This document shows positions 22,185 to 31,374 of a stretch of DNA of 48,345 nt, one piece after another; the stretch's first letter is position 1; each line of letters begins with the position of its first letter. Location of the stretch: positions 1 through 48,345 of IMG/VR virus record IMGVR_UViG_3300037258_000663; one strand, 5' to 3'. The notes beneath the pieces were generated by a model. That model did not search any database and had not been told where the DNA came from. It saw only the letters and a program-made list of their open reading frames with translations. The stretch comes from a virus. A program made the translations under genes and the position numbers.

Positions 22185-24172
22185 GCCCGCGCGTCTGGTC
22201 AATCTGGACGCCGCCCGAGAGGATCGACACATGGGACTGGGTTTGCCGGTATGCTCGCGACAAAGATGGGCGCCGGTTTGATCCGGATAGCTTTCCGTGG
22301 ATGCGCGGGGTCTGTCAGGCTTTTGATTCGCCGCGGTACCGGCAGATCTATCTCATGTGGGCCACGCGCATCGGCAAAACCTTCGGGGGACACGCCATCC
22401 ATGAGAGCGTTTGGGCGACCAATCCCATGCCTACAGGTTTCTGCGGACCGGCCGAACATGCCGTCAAGGCCACCGTCGCCGATGAAATTTACCCAATGCT
22501 CGAACATTGTGCTCCGCTACGCGGGCAGCTCTTGCCAGCAATGCGGCGTTCCCTAGCGCGCATTAAACTGGAGCGCTGCTCGTGCCGCGTCGCCTGGGCC
22601 GGCAGCGACAGCCGGCTATCGGGCTTCGGTTGTTTTTACCTGCACGCCACCGAGATCGACAAATATCCCTTAGGGCAATCATCCGAAGGAGACCGCCTCG
22701 GATTGCTCCTGGAGCGCGTGGCCAAACAGTTCCCCGATTACAAGGCTCTACTAGAGAGTTCGCCGGCGACCGCAGAGGTCAGCCGGATCTGGCCGCTGGT
22801 GAAAGGCTCGACCAATAGTCGGTACCAGGTCCCCTGCCCGTGGTGCAAAACTTCCCAAGTCCTCAGGCTTGGCACCAACGACCCGGGAGCAGGCGGGCTC
22901 GTCTGGGATCGCTGCGCAGACGGCAGCGACGATGTGCAATTGGCTTTTTCGACGGCGCGATATGTCTGCGCGAATTGCCACCGGGAACTTCATGATGAGC
23001 ATCGGGGGCGCCTGATGCGCGCGGGACAATGGGTGGCCGAAGGGCAATACGTCGACGACCGCGGCCGAGTCCGGGGCGAGCCCGTGCGGCCGGAACCGGC
23101 GTGGGGATCCCAGCTGTCATCGCTCTACTCCCTATCGGTGCGGTGGGGCGACATTGCGCGTCGGAAAGTGGAATGCGATCCTCGAGCGCCCGACCGCCAG
23201 ATTTTCGTGAACGGTTGGCTCGGCGAAGTCTATGAGGAAAGCGTCGCGCGCTTGGAACCCGAGGAGTTGGCGTCCCGCATCGGCGTGCCCATTCCGCGCG
23301 GAATCGTGCCGGCTTGGGCCAGCTTTCTGACGGCCGGCGTCGATCGGCAGGAGTGGGGCTTTCGACTGCTCATATCGGCCTGGGGCGCCCCGGAGCGGGG
23401 TCATCTGGTGGATTATGATTCGGCCGACACCTGGGAGGATGTTCTGGCCTTCTTGAATCGGCGATTTCGCTGGCAATGCGCCGGCCCCAATGGCGAAATC
23501 GTCTACGACTACGAGCTGGGAATTGCGCTGACTCTAATCGATCGCGCATTCAGGCCGAAAGACACCGATCGCTTCTGCAAGACGCATTCGACACAGGCCC
23601 GAAAAATTCTCCCGTGCGAAGGGGACAAAGGGGGCTTGGCGGGCGAGGCCTTCCGCAAAAAAATCCTCGGCGTTCGCGCCCGCAATGCCTCGCGCCGTGT
23701 GCGATCCTCGGCGATCGCGGCCCGCGGCATCATCTGCGTGGAGGTGGCCGGCCACTATTGGGAATCGGTGCTGCAGGATTATTTCGAGACCAGGCTGCCG
23801 GGAGAGCCAGGAAGTTTTTCGCTGTGCGAGGGTGTGGAAGACGATCCTCAGCTTTGCAAGGAACTGCTTAATGGGCGCAAGTCCGAGCAGCTCAGCAGGC
23901 GCCGCCGCGGAGAGCCGATCTGGGAAAAGCGCTGGGATGAATATCCCAACGATCTGCGCGACACCCTGAGATACGCCCGCTGCGCGGCGGAAATCTTCGC
24001 GCGCGGGAATTGGAACCGGCAGGCTGCAGCGCTGAAGTTCCCTATTAACGCCACGGTCAAAGCGGCGCCCTCGCCGGGAGCGGCGGAGAAGAAAGTTGAG
24101 CAACCCGTTGCGACTTCCCGATATGCCAGGCGCGATTCGAGCGCATCGCCGTTCCGGAGGCGTACGACTTGA
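22148..24172 (+). CDS. Terminase large subunit, GpA family
   Basis: This is a 674-residue packaging motor of the lambda gpA type. It shows the N-terminal FPWMRGVCQAFDSPRYRQIYLM region, a deviant Walker A (WATRIGKT, 71-78), a Walker B (FYLHATEIDKYP, about 163-174), a zinc-binding insert (CPWC and CANC, about 230-285) and the nuclease start AGVDRQ near residue 400. Length fits the family. It cuts and pumps DNA into proheads at the portal. The ATG at 22148 lies inside the small subunit gene. The TGA overlaps the TTG start of the next gene. Confidence 0.93.
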   Translation: MPIRIEDFLGKLSPRVWSIWTPPERIDTWDWVCRYARDKDGRRFDPDSFPWMRGVCQAFDSPRYRQIYLMWATRIGKTFGGHAIHESVWATNPMPTGFCGPAEHAVKATVADEIYPMLEHCAPLRGQLLPAMRRSLARIKLERCSCRVAWAGSDSRLSGFGCFYLHATEIDKYPLGQSSEGDRLGLLLERVAKQFPDYKALLESSPATAEVSRIWPLVKGSTNSRYQVPCPWCKTSQVLRLGTNDPGAGGLVWDRCADGSDDVQLAFSTARYVCANCHRELHDEHRGRLMRAGQWVAEGQYVDDRGRVRGEPVRPEPAWGSQLSSLYSLSVRWGDIARRKVECDPRAPDRQIFVNGWLGEVYEESVARLEPEELASRIGVPIPRGIVPAWASFLTAGVDRQEWGFRLLISAWGAPERGHLVDYDSADTWEDVLAFLNRRFRWQCAGPNGEIVYDYELGIALTLIDRAFRPKDTDRFCKTHSTQARKILPCEGDKGGLAGEAFRKKILGVRARNASRRVRSSAIAARGIICVEVAGHYWESVLQDYFETRLPGEPGSFSLCEGVEDDPQLCKELLNGRKSEQLSRRRRGEPIWEKRWDEYPNDLRDTLRYARCAAEIFARGNWNRQAAALKFPINATVKAAPSPGAAEKKVEQPVATSRYARRDSSASPFRRRTT

Positions 24173-24609
24173 GACACGATCGACCCAGAGATCCCCGCAG
24201 CCAGCAGTTCCTGGCCGGCCCCGATGCGAATCTTCGGTCGGGAGACCAATGTCCGCAATGCCAGGCATGGCTGATCGTTTATAAAACCTCTTTCGACGAA
24301 GTGCACTGCCTGCGCTATATCGGCTGTCCCGTCTGCGGTTGGACAGCAAGGGGTCCACAGCGACTTCCGATTGAAATCCATCCGCCCGGGCGCAGTCCTC
24401 GGCGCCCTTGGACTCGGCGCGAACTGTCGCGGATAGCGAGCAAGCGCTGCGGAGAGCTGCTGCGCCGAGGGGGTGGCATCGCCGAGCTGTTGGCCGCCAG
24501 CTTCAATCGTTCCCTGAGCGCACTGCGCAAAAGGCGCTCGCTGCTTTCCAATACCAGGAAAATGAAGCCGCCCACCGAATCCAAACGGCAGAATTGGCCG
24601 TTGTTATGA
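24169..24609 (+). CDS. Zinc-ribbon protein between terminase and connector (146 aa)
   Basis: A TTG start at 24169 has an ideal GGAGG (24156-24160) 8 nt upstream and a TTGA overlap with the terminase stop. The N-terminal half contains CPQC and CPVC (about 28-31 and 53-56), a zinc ribbon; the C-terminal half is basic and helical. The 15-mer copy C lies in its 3' end in a different reading frame from copy A. Possible packaging accessory. Confidence 0.6.
   Translation: MRHDRPRDPRSQQFLAGPDANLRSGDQCPQCQAWLIVYKTSFDEVHCLRYIGCPVCGWTARGPQRLPIEIHPPGRSPRRPWTRRELSRIASKRCGELLRRGGGIAELLAASFNRSLSALRKRRSLLSNTRKMKPPTESKRQNWPLL
24548..24562 (+). repeat. 15-mer CCAATACCAGGAAAA, copy C
   Basis: Identical to copies A (14692) and B (19494). 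It begins 58 nt before the start of the gpW-like gene. It is read here as SNTRK, while copy A is read as QYQEN, so protein-level selection does not explain the identity. Confidence 0.65.
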
Positions 24610-24842
24610 GCTTTCCCTACGTCGCCAGTGGCACCGGAACCGATCAGGACCTACTCGACCTGGTCCGCCAGGGAATCGCGACCGTCGTCGCGACAGGCCA
24701 GGAAATTGAAATTCGCGGCCGGAAGTATACCCGGGCCGACTTGGGCGAATTGAGAACGCTCGAAAAGCAACTGCAGTCCCGGGTGTCCAATGCTCAAGGG
24801 CCGGCGCGAAACCGGGCGCGCATGGTCAGGACCGTTTATTGA
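24606..24842 (+). CDS. gpW-like head-tail connector protein (78 aa)
   Basis: DLLDLVRQGIATVVATGQEI, then EIRGRKYTRADLGELRTLEKQL, follows the gpW pattern: a helix, a short beta hairpin with the GQEIEIRGRKYT strand pair, and a second helix. Length (78 aa) is close to lambda gpW (68). It starts by ATGA overlap and precedes the portal gene, the same order as lambda A-W-B. It would plug the portal and prepare it for tail attachment. Confidence 0.8.
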   Translation: MSFPYVASGTGTDQDLLDLVRQGIATVVATGQEIEIRGRKYTRADLGELRTLEKQLQSRVSNAQGPARNRARMVRTVY

Positions 24843-24945
24843 CAGGAGCCGAAGCGCGGTGCCCGCCGCGCGCTGCCGTTTCTCCGATCCAAAAGGCTTC
24901 GGACGAAATGGCAGTGCTTTATCGGGCACGCGCCATGGCCCCCTT

Positions 24946-26607
24946 ATGACGAAACTTGTCGACCGGATCGATCGAGCGATTTTCGGGGTGTTCCCGGGGT
25001 GGGGAGCGCGTCGCATGGCCGTCCGGCATCGCTGCCGGCAGGCGATGAAGCTAGCCGATGGCACGAGCCGAACGGGTGAGAGCGAAGCGCGCTTTATTTC
25101 CGGTGGCCGAATGTTCGAAGGAGCTCAGTGGGACCGCCTCCGCGGAGATAGTTGGCTCGTCAGCCAGCTTTCGCTGAACAGTGGCATGGAATGGGACCTG
25201 AAGAATCTGCGCGACCGCTCGAACGACCTGTGCCGCAGCAGCCCCTACGCCTTGGGCATGGTCGAATCACACGTCGTCGACACGATCGGCTCGAGCCTGA
25301 GCCCCAAGCCCAGAATTCCAACCCTTGGGCCCATCACCAAGGAGCAGGCCAAGCAGTGGAAGCAGCAGCTGGAGTGGCTATTTTATCGCTGGGCCCCTTC
25401 GGCGGCTTATGACGGCGATGATTTCCTCAACACGATGCGGCTAGCAGATCGCTGCTGGCAGCGGGACGGTGATGTGCTGATCATCTTCAGGGACCAGGGC
25501 AGCGTCGACAAACCGATTCCATTGGCTCTGGAGGTGATCGAATCGGACCGCATTGAGACAGCCCCGATAAAGCTCGGCGATCCCAATGTGCGGCTAGGCG
25601 TGGAGCGCGATCCGGAAACCAAGCGCACCGTCGGTTACTGGATCCGGAAGACCTATCCCGGCGATACCCGGGAGGCGAGCCTAAACCATTATTTCGTTCC
25701 AAAGTATGACTCCAACGGCCGTCAGATCGCTTGCCTTTTATATGACAGATTCTACCCCGGCCAGGTCCGCGGACTGCCTGCCATGTTCGCGGCCATCAAC
25801 CGATTGAAAGATATTGCTGATTGCGAGGACTCCGTGCGCTTACAAGAAGCTGTGTCGGCTTCTTTTTGCGCATTTCTTACCGTCAACGGTAGTCCGGAGG
25901 AAGCGGCCGAAGGCGCGCTCTCGACCGGCCGGAGTGGTGGCCCGGTCGAAGAAATCCACCCTGGGACGATCCAGAGGCTGGGTGAAGGGGAAGATATTAC
26001 GTTTGGCCAACCCCAGCTGCACGGTGGCGATCATGCCTCTTGGATTGAGTCGCAGCTGCGCAGCTTTGCCTGCGCCACCAACCGCACCTATACCTCCGTA
26101 GCGCGAGACTGGAAAGCTTTCACCATGTCGGGTGGCCGGCTGGAGCTGATCCAGGCCAAACGCTTGGCCAAGGGATCGCAGTACACCGTGGAAAGCCGAG
26201 TGCTGCAACCTTTATATCGGCGGATCGCCCTGGAAGGCGTCGTCGTCGGCGAAATCGACATCGATCCGTTTTTATTCAGCAGCAACGAATCGCTCATTAC
26301 TCAACATGGCTGGCTTTTCCAGGGAATGGATTGGCTCGACCCGCAGCGGGACATCATGGCGGCCGCCCTGGCGGTGAAATGCAAATTCAAATCGCGTCAC
26401 GCCATCATGGGCTCGATGGGCGACGACTTCGACGAGACGCTCGCCGAGCTGGCCGAGGAAGAAGAAGACATCCGAGGCCTGGGGATGGACCCCGCGATGC
26501 CAAGTTTGAACGGCACGGCCGATCCAGGCGACGATTCCGGCTCCGAAGGTCAGCAACAAGATAATAGCTCCAACCCTAATCGAGAGGCGGAAGCCGCCGC
26601 GGTCTAA
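24946..26607 (+). CDS. Portal protein, lambda gpB family (553 aa)
   Basis: The N-terminus LVDRIDRAIFGVFPGWGARR, the RSNDLCRSSPYALGMVESHV stretch, RQIACLLYDRFYPGQVRGLPA and the SSNESLITQHGWLFQGM region are characteristic of lambda-family portals. The dodecamer forms the DNA entry vertex. ATG 24946 is chosen because family members begin near this point. A longer frame from 24790 would overlap the gpW-like gene by 53 nt and is less likely. An acidic, Gly/Ser-rich tail ends the protein. Confidence 0.92.
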   Translation: MTKLVDRIDRAIFGVFPGWGARRMAVRHRCRQAMKLADGTSRTGESEARFISGGRMFEGAQWDRLRGDSWLVSQLSLNSGMEWDLKNLRDRSNDLCRSSPYALGMVESHVVDTIGSSLSPKPRIPTLGPITKEQAKQWKQQLEWLFYRWAPSAAYDGDDFLNTMRLADRCWQRDGDVLIIFRDQGSVDKPIPLALEVIESDRIETAPIKLGDPNVRLGVERDPETKRTVGYWIRKTYPGDTREASLNHYFVPKYDSNGRQIACLLYDRFYPGQVRGLPAMFAAINRLKDIADCEDSVRLQEAVSASFCAFLTVNGSPEEAAEGALSTGRSGGPVEEIHPGTIQRLGEGEDITFGQPQLHGGDHASWIESQLRSFACATNRTYTSVARDWKAFTMSGGRLELIQAKRLAKGSQYTVESRVLQPLYRRIALEGVVVGEIDIDPFLFSSNESLITQHGWLFQGMDWLDPQRDIMAAALAVKCKFKSRHAIMGSMGDDFDETLAELAEEEEDIRGLGMDPAMPSLNGTADPGDDSGSEGQQQDNSSNPNREAEAAAV

Positions 26608-27855
26608 ATGACGCTCCAAGCTCTCACCACAGATCCATTCGCCGAATTCCGCTCTGGCCCTGAAAGGGGCGAAGTCGGATATGTCGATCGCGAGAAAAAA
26701 GCCCTGATGGGGGCGACCATCGCCCGGCTGGGCCCAGCCAAAGGTTATCGGGTCGACGTGGATCAGACGAGTCTGGATCAGATCGTGAATTTGATCAACG
26801 CTTCACCCAAGGGGGCCAAGGGAAACTTCACCCACGGCCAAGAGGAGGGGGACGCGATCGGAACCTTCCTTGGCCGTTGGCGCAATGCCCGCATTTCCGG
26901 CGACAAGGCAATCGGCGATTTTTTCTTCAGCAAGGCCGCCTTCAAGTCGCCCCGCGGCGATTTGGGAGGTTACCTGATGGATTTGGGCGAGGACGATGCC
27001 GAGGCTTTCGGGGCCAGTTTGCGTGCCGATTGGGAGCCGGAGCTTCGCCAGAAGCTGAGATCCGCTGCCACGGCCCGCAGCGCCGAACGTTTCCCAGCCC
27101 GATTCTCCAAGCTTACTTCCGTCGACTTCGTGGACGATCCTGCCGCCGCTGACGGAATTTTTCGATCAAGCTCTGAGACCGGTGCGCCCGAAGCGGCCGA
27201 AGTCGAGGGGCTGCTGGATAGATTTTGCCCCGATGCACTTACCACGGATGCACGGGATCTTTTCAACAGGTTTCTTAATAAAAAAGGACTCATCATGAGC
27301 GCCGCAGCCATCTCTCCTTCGCCGGCAGTCCCGGCCGCCACCGATTCCATACCAGCCAGCGGCGCCCCCGCGCCGGCTCCTGCCGCCGCCACTCCGCCGG
27401 CGCCCGCTCCCGCACCTGCTCTGGCTCAGCCGGCCGCCCCTCTGGCTTCGCCGGCGGCTCAGGATGTCGCAGCGATTGAACGGGAAGCCATGCTGCGAGC
27501 CAACAAGCGCGCCAGCGAAATCATTTCCCTGTGTCAGATGGGGGGCGTCGCGGAGAAGGCCGAGGCCTTCATCGCCAGCCCCGACGTTACGGTGGAATCT
27601 GTCCGCGAGCAAGTGACCGCCGCCTGGCGAGCCAAGAACGCCCCTGTTGGCGCGCCCGGTGCACCGGCCCGCATGGAACCAGCCGACGATCACGAGGCGA
27701 CATTCCGCGCGGAATATGCCAAGAATCCCTTTCTTGCCAAGTCAGGGCTCTCGGCCGAAGACTATGTCCAACAGCGGCGCTTCGACCTGGATCTGGAAGA
27801 GCTCAAGCCAGCATCGCTGTCCAAGCGAAAGGCGAAGCCGACTCCGATCGCCTGA
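26608..27855 (+). CDS. Prohead protease-scaffold fusion (415 aa)
   Basis: Residues 1-190 fit the herpes-like prohead serine protease fold: His76 (GNFTHGQEEGDAIGTFLGRW), Ser137 (AFGASLRADW) and the terminal strand FSKLTSVDFVDDPAAAD. Residues about 230-300 are an Ala/Pro-rich linker and 300-415 a helical scaffold-like region. An internal ATG with its own ribosome-binding site yields the scaffold alone (27295). The gene abuts the portal stop with no gap. It processes head proteins during capsid maturation; the His/Ser assignment is by pattern. Confidence 0.75.
   Translation: MTLQALTTDPFAEFRSGPERGEVGYVDREKKALMGATIARLGPAKGYRVDVDQTSLDQIVNLINASPKGAKGNFTHGQEEGDAIGTFLGRWRNARISGDKAIGDFFFSKAAFKSPRGDLGGYLMDLGEDDAEAFGASLRADWEPELRQKLRSAATARSAERFPARFSKLTSVDFVDDPAAADGIFRSSSETGAPEAAEVEGLLDRFCPDALTTDARDLFNRFLNKKGLIMSAAAISPSPAVPAATDSIPASGAPAPAPAAATPPAPAPAPALAQPAAPLASPAAQDVAAIEREAMLRANKRASEIISLCQMGGVAEKAEAFIASPDVTVESVREQVTAAWRAKNAPVGAPGAPARMEPADDHEATFRAEYAKNPFLAKSGLSAEDYVQQRRFDLDLEELKPASLSKRKAKPTPIA
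27295..27855 (+). CDS. Nested scaffold protein (186 aa, internal start)
   Basis: ATG 27295 is in frame at codon 230 of the protease gene. It is preceded by AAAAAAGGA, one of the best ribosome-binding sites of the head module, with a 6-nt gap (ACTCATC follows). The product would be the Ala/Pro-rich linker plus the helical C-terminal scaffold, as in the lambda C/Nu3 pair. It should be made in excess to guide capsid assembly and then be cleaved by the protease. Confidence 0.7.
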   Translation: MSAAAISPSPAVPAATDSIPASGAPAPAPAAATPPAPAPAPALAQPAAPLASPAAQDVAAIEREAMLRANKRASEIISLCQMGGVAEKAEAFIASPDVTVESVREQVTAAWRAKNAPVGAPGAPARMEPADDHEATFRAEYAKNPFLAKSGLSAEDYVQQRRFDLDLEELKPASLSKRKAKPTPIA

Positions 27856-27924
27856 ACCTCAAGGGCAGCTGCCACGATTTATTTTCTCGGAACCTGACCA
27901 CTTTTCACCCTCGGAACGACCCAC

Positions 27925-28815
27925 ATGAGCGCCACTGCGAACCAAATCATCAAGCGTCAATCGCCCGACCGGCGTAATATCCCGGTCGACGCCTCGGTGC
28001 ATCTTTATGAAGGCACGATCGCCTTCGTCACCCCGGCTGGCTATGCCAGTGATACCCACAATAGCGGCGCCAATCGCTTCGCCGGTGTTACCGTGCACGA
28101 GCAAGACAACTCCGCCGGGTCGGCCGGCGCCATTCGTGCCGAAATGCATGCCATGGGGATCTTCGAATTTCAGGGGACCTTCGCACAAAACGACGTGGGC
28201 AAGGATTGCTACGCGCTGGACAACTTCACGGTCGGCACCGACCGGACCGCGGGGGGTGTCCGGATGGGAGTGCTGGACGAATACGTCTCTGCCACTGTAG
28301 GCCGCGTGCGGATAGATGCCAATGAGCGCGATGAGCTGCTTTATACCCAGTTGGCCGCGTCGACAGCGGTCACAACTACCACCGCGGAAACCACCTTGGA
28401 TAAGAGCAGCTACACGATCAAAGGCAATACACTGCGCCCCGGCGACGTGCTGCGAGTGCGCGGCCAGGTGATCGCGACGGCCACCAACTCCACCGACACC
28501 TTGACGCTGAAATTATACCTCGGCGCCACTGCGGTTCTTGCGACTGCGGCCGTCGACGTCGCCAACAACGATATCGGTTTCTTCGACGTCGACATGCAAG
28601 TTCGCACGGTCGGAGCGGGTGGAACCTTTGTGGCGGCTGGCAACGAGGCGCTGGGCACGCCCGGGACGGCCACCAGTAAACCTGGCAATCTGGCTTCCAC
28701 GTCCATCGACACCACCGCCGATCAGACCGTGAAGATGACGGCAACCTGGTCGACCAATAATGCCGGCAACAGTTGTCGGTCCGATGTATTCGATGTGCAG
28801 CTATTGAGGAAATAA
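27925..28815 (+). CDS. Capsid cement/decoration protein, DUF2190-like, with extra domain (296 aa)
   Basis: The N-terminal 135 residues carry the DUF2190 pattern (VDASVHLYEGTIAFVTPAGY, FAGVTVHEQDNSAG, GKDCYALDNFTVGT, VGRVRIDA). A second beta-rich domain of about 150 residues follows (YTIKGNTLRPGDVLRVRGQV and on), resembling the beta-sandwich domains added to surface proteins. The family normally ends after the first part. It lies between scaffold and capsid genes. It would stud the outside of the head, and the extra domain may bind surfaces. Confidence 0.75.
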   Translation: MSATANQIIKRQSPDRRNIPVDASVHLYEGTIAFVTPAGYASDTHNSGANRFAGVTVHEQDNSAGSAGAIRAEMHAMGIFEFQGTFAQNDVGKDCYALDNFTVGTDRTAGGVRMGVLDEYVSATVGRVRIDANERDELLYTQLAASTAVTTTTAETTLDKSSYTIKGNTLRPGDVLRVRGQVIATATNSTDTLTLKLYLGATAVLATAAVDVANNDIGFFDVDMQVRTVGAGGTFVAAGNEALGTPGTATSKPGNLASTSIDTTADQTVKMTATWSTNNAGNSCRSDVFDVQLLRK

Positions 28816-28908
28816 CTTTCGGCGGCAAATAACTTCTGCCAGGGAAGGCGCTTTTTGAATTCAGCGCTTAATCACCACGACACCTTTTTTTTGAGCAGGA
28901 AGAATACC

Positions 28909-29847
28909 ATGGGACTGAACGTAGCCCAAGCGGAAGCCGTCGTCCGCGATGTGACGCAGGTTTTCGACACAGCGGTGAGGACGGCCACCCCGATCTATCC
29001 CGAGCTGTGTACCGTTGTGAATTCCAACCGCAAAGATGAGAAGCTAGGTTTTTTGGGGTCTGTCGGAGGCATCAGGGAATTTTTGGGAGAAAGGCAATTC
29101 GCCACTCTGCGCGCGGCGGATTACACTTTGGCGAACAAGCACTGGGAAGGTTCGGTTAGAATTGAGAAAAATGACCTCAGTGACGACGTTCATGGATTGC
29201 TGGCTCCTGTCATGGAAGACCTCGGCGCGGAAGCGGCGTACCATCCGGATGAATTGCTGTTTACCGTTCTTCAGGCCGGTGCCTCTTCGGCGTGTATGGA
29301 TGGCTCGAATATGTTTGACACCACGCATCAATGGGGCGATTCGGGGTCGCAATCGAACCGGTATCAGTTCCAGGTGGTTAGCGCAACTGCGCCCACGGCG
29401 ATCGAATTTCGCAGCGCCTATCACTATGCGCTGATGCAGCTGACCTCGCTGAAGCGGGACAACGGCAAGCCTTTCATTCGACCCGTTGTGGGGCCTCTGG
29501 GCAATTTGATCCTTTGCGTGCCGACGGGACTTCGTGAAGCGTCGACGGCGGCAATGAAAAGTATCGTCATCAATCAGTCGACTAACGTCGTGCTGGAGGA
29601 TGCCAAGGTTCTGCCCTGTACGTTCCTCACCGATCAAACAAAATTTTGGCTGCTCTATACCGGCGGCGCGCTCAAGCCCTTCGTGTTTCAGGCGCGAGAG
29701 CCGATCACGCGTCAATTCAAGGGCCTCGAGGACTTTGAAGAAAAATATGTCAAATGGATGAGCTCCGCGCGATATAACTGCGGCTACCTGGCCTGGTGGT
29801 TTGCGATTCAGGTGACCCTGTCGACAGGCGCCACCGGCTCGGTTTGA
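28909..29847 (+). CDS. Major capsid protein, Mu gpT-like (312 aa)
   Basis: The order VVNSNRKDEKLGFLGSVGGI, REFLGERQFATLRAADYTLA, IEKNDLSDD, GLLAPVMEDLGAEAAYHPDE and MFDTTHQW matches Mu major head subunit gpT. Length is close to the family. ATG 28909 follows GCAGGAAG. It forms the HK97-fold icosahedral shell. It is unusual to find it after a lambda-type portal and packaging module, but such mosaics are known. Confidence 0.92.
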   Translation: MGLNVAQAEAVVRDVTQVFDTAVRTATPIYPELCTVVNSNRKDEKLGFLGSVGGIREFLGERQFATLRAADYTLANKHWEGSVRIEKNDLSDDVHGLLAPVMEDLGAEAAYHPDELLFTVLQAGASSACMDGSNMFDTTHQWGDSGSQSNRYQFQVVSATAPTAIEFRSAYHYALMQLTSLKRDNGKPFIRPVVGPLGNLILCVPTGLREASTAAMKSIVINQSTNVVLEDAKVLPCTFLTDQTKFWLLYTGGALKPFVFQAREPITRQFKGLEDFEEKYVKWMSSARYNCGYLAWWFAIQVTLSTGATGSV

Positions 29848-29933
29848 GCTAGCGGGGAATTAGGCTCCTAAAACCCCGATCCAAAAGGATCGACGTGTCA
29901 GCTGGCGAAAAAATTAACTCACCCGGAGGCTCC

Positions 29934-30329
29934 ATGCCTTATTACCTTTTGAATCCGGAGCGGCGCGCCACCTTTCCGCGCTATGCGCGCACCGCGACGG
30001 ACGAACCCAAGCGACTCACTTTCGAGCCGGGGCGCATTACCTTCGTCGCCGACGATGACGTGAAATACCTGGCGCCGGAGGACCTGCACCCCAATTGCTT
30101 GACGGAGATCACCGACGAAGCGCACATCGCGCAGCGTGGCTTTTCCTTCGCCAGCTCGCTGGACGTCCCTCCGGTTGCTGAGGCTGAACAGCCTCCAGTC
30201 GCTGACAAGCCGGCCGAGGAGGCTCCGAAGCCGAATCGCAAGCTGAAAGGGAGCGGAAAGCTGAAACCTGATTCTGCACCCCCGGTCACCGAAGCGCCAG
30301 CGGCTGGCGACGAAGAAGCCCCGGATTGA
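29934..30329 (+). CDS. Head-associated hypothetical protein (131 aa)
   Basis: ATG 29934 follows CCCGGAGG. The first 75 residues form a compact beta-rich domain (PGRITFVADDDVKYLAPEDL), and the rest is a Pro/Ala/Glu/Lys low-complexity tail. Placed directly after the capsid gene, it fits head-completion or connector proteins, but no family is recognised. Confidence 0.65.
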   Translation: MPYYLLNPERRATFPRYARTATDEPKRLTFEPGRITFVADDDVKYLAPEDLHPNCLTEITDEAHIAQRGFSFASSLDVPPVAEAEQPPVADKPAEEAPKPNRKLKGSGKLKPDSAPPVTEAPAAGDEEAPD

Positions 30330-30395
30330 TTTGTTTCTTTCCCCCCCAAACGAATGTCCGATAACTGTCCGAAAACTGCACAGATCTAGCTTCCC

Positions 30396-30797
30396 TTGAG
30401 TACTGCCCAGCAACTCATTGCCGATCAGCTCCAGGTCTTCCTGGGGCCCGACTCGCCGGCCGTCCAGATCACACGATTTCCCGCTGGGTCAAACGATGGG
30501 GAGCCGGTGACGGCGATCGTCGATTGGGAGCGGGAAGCGACCGGCTCCCGCGCCAACCCCGGAGCGCGCGAGGCGCGAACTTTCGATAGTCACGGCCGCC
30601 GGGCGGAATGTTTTTGCATCCTCGAGCTGGCTGCCACACAGGATGTTGGCGACGGGGATCGATTCGCAGTCGAGGACTGCGGCAAAACTGTGCTAGTCAA
30701 TTTCATTCGGCGGACGGGCAGCGACGAGGTCCTACAAACCATTTTGTGCGAAGCGCCCGGCAGCATCACCACCAAATCAACCCGATTGAGATCCTGA
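30396..30797 (+). CDS. Head-tail joining protein candidate (133 aa)
   Basis: It starts with TTG (30396), with no close Shine-Dalgarno. The pattern AVEDCGKTVLVNFIRRTGSDEV with preceding beta strands suggests a small head-completion or stopper protein, and the place between the head proteins and the tail terminator supports that. No signature was found to settle it. Confidence 0.55.
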   Translation: MSTAQQLIADQLQVFLGPDSPAVQITRFPAGSNDGEPVTAIVDWEREATGSRANPGAREARTFDSHGRRAECFCILELAATQDVGDGDRFAVEDCGKTVLVNFIRRTGSDEVLQTILCEAPGSITTKSTRLRS

Positions 30798-30798
30798 A

Positions 30799-31374
30799 AT
30801 GGTGGCTCCCACTCCCAGCGGCCTGATCTGCGTGCCCACAGCGGCGCTGGCGAATCTGATTCTCGCTTGCCCCACGTTCACGATCATGGTGGCGGGCTAT
30901 GGGAATCCCGATCCGTTTGAAACGGATCCGTCGGATGTTGCTGCACATCTTCATTTCCAGGAAGTCGACGACTCGCTCGATCCGAATAGTAGCGATCCTG
31001 CAACCGGGACATCCGTGAAGAAAAATCCTTTCCCCAGGGCGATCATCTATTGGCCCGAGGGCTGGAGCACCTCTCGAGCCGGTCCGGGTTCGTGGCGCGA
31101 CAGCGGCTTCTTGGATCTGGCCATTGAGGCGCAAATTCCGGATGATTTTTTGTTCGCCAACGTCGGAAATTATGAGCAGGAGTTCCTGTATTTTTCCAAT
31201 CTCGTGGGCTTGCTCATCGACGATATACGCAATTTGAGCGGGACGCAGGATGACTCGGGCAATCCACTGCTGAACATCAACAAGGTGGACTTCACGCATC
31301 CTCCGATGCCATGTGACGCCACGGCCGAGGATCTTTATTTCTGGGGGTGTCAGCTGAGGGTCCATTATCAATGA
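30799..31374 (+). CDS. Tail-completion/terminator-like protein (191 aa)
   Basis: Starts one base after the preceding stop. The helical part with NVGNYEQEFLYFSNLVGLLI, then DDIRNLSG, and the closing strand-rich YFWGCQLRVHYQ resemble the tail terminator (gpU-like) group, which often ends in a beta strand of this type. The stop overlaps the next start. Assignment mainly by gene order. Confidence 0.5.
   Translation: MVAPTPSGLICVPTAALANLILACPTFTIMVAGYGNPDPFETDPSDVAAHLHFQEVDDSLDPNSSDPATGTSVKKNPFPRAIIYWPEGWSTSRAGPGSWRDSGFLDLAIEAQIPDDFLFANVGNYEQEFLYFSNLVGLLIDDIRNLSGTQDDSGNPLLNINKVDFTHPPMPCDATAEDLYFWGCQLRVHYQ

Noticed and set aside
23534-24358. 274-codon minus-strand frame inside the terminase gene
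   Set aside because: It is antisense to the GpA terminase and the zinc-ribbon gene, with Arg/Ala-rich composition and no start signal.
24790-24945. Upstream extension of the portal gene
   Set aside because: It would overlap the gpW-like gene by 53 nt and add residues unlike lambda-family portals; the family N-terminus fits ATG 24946.
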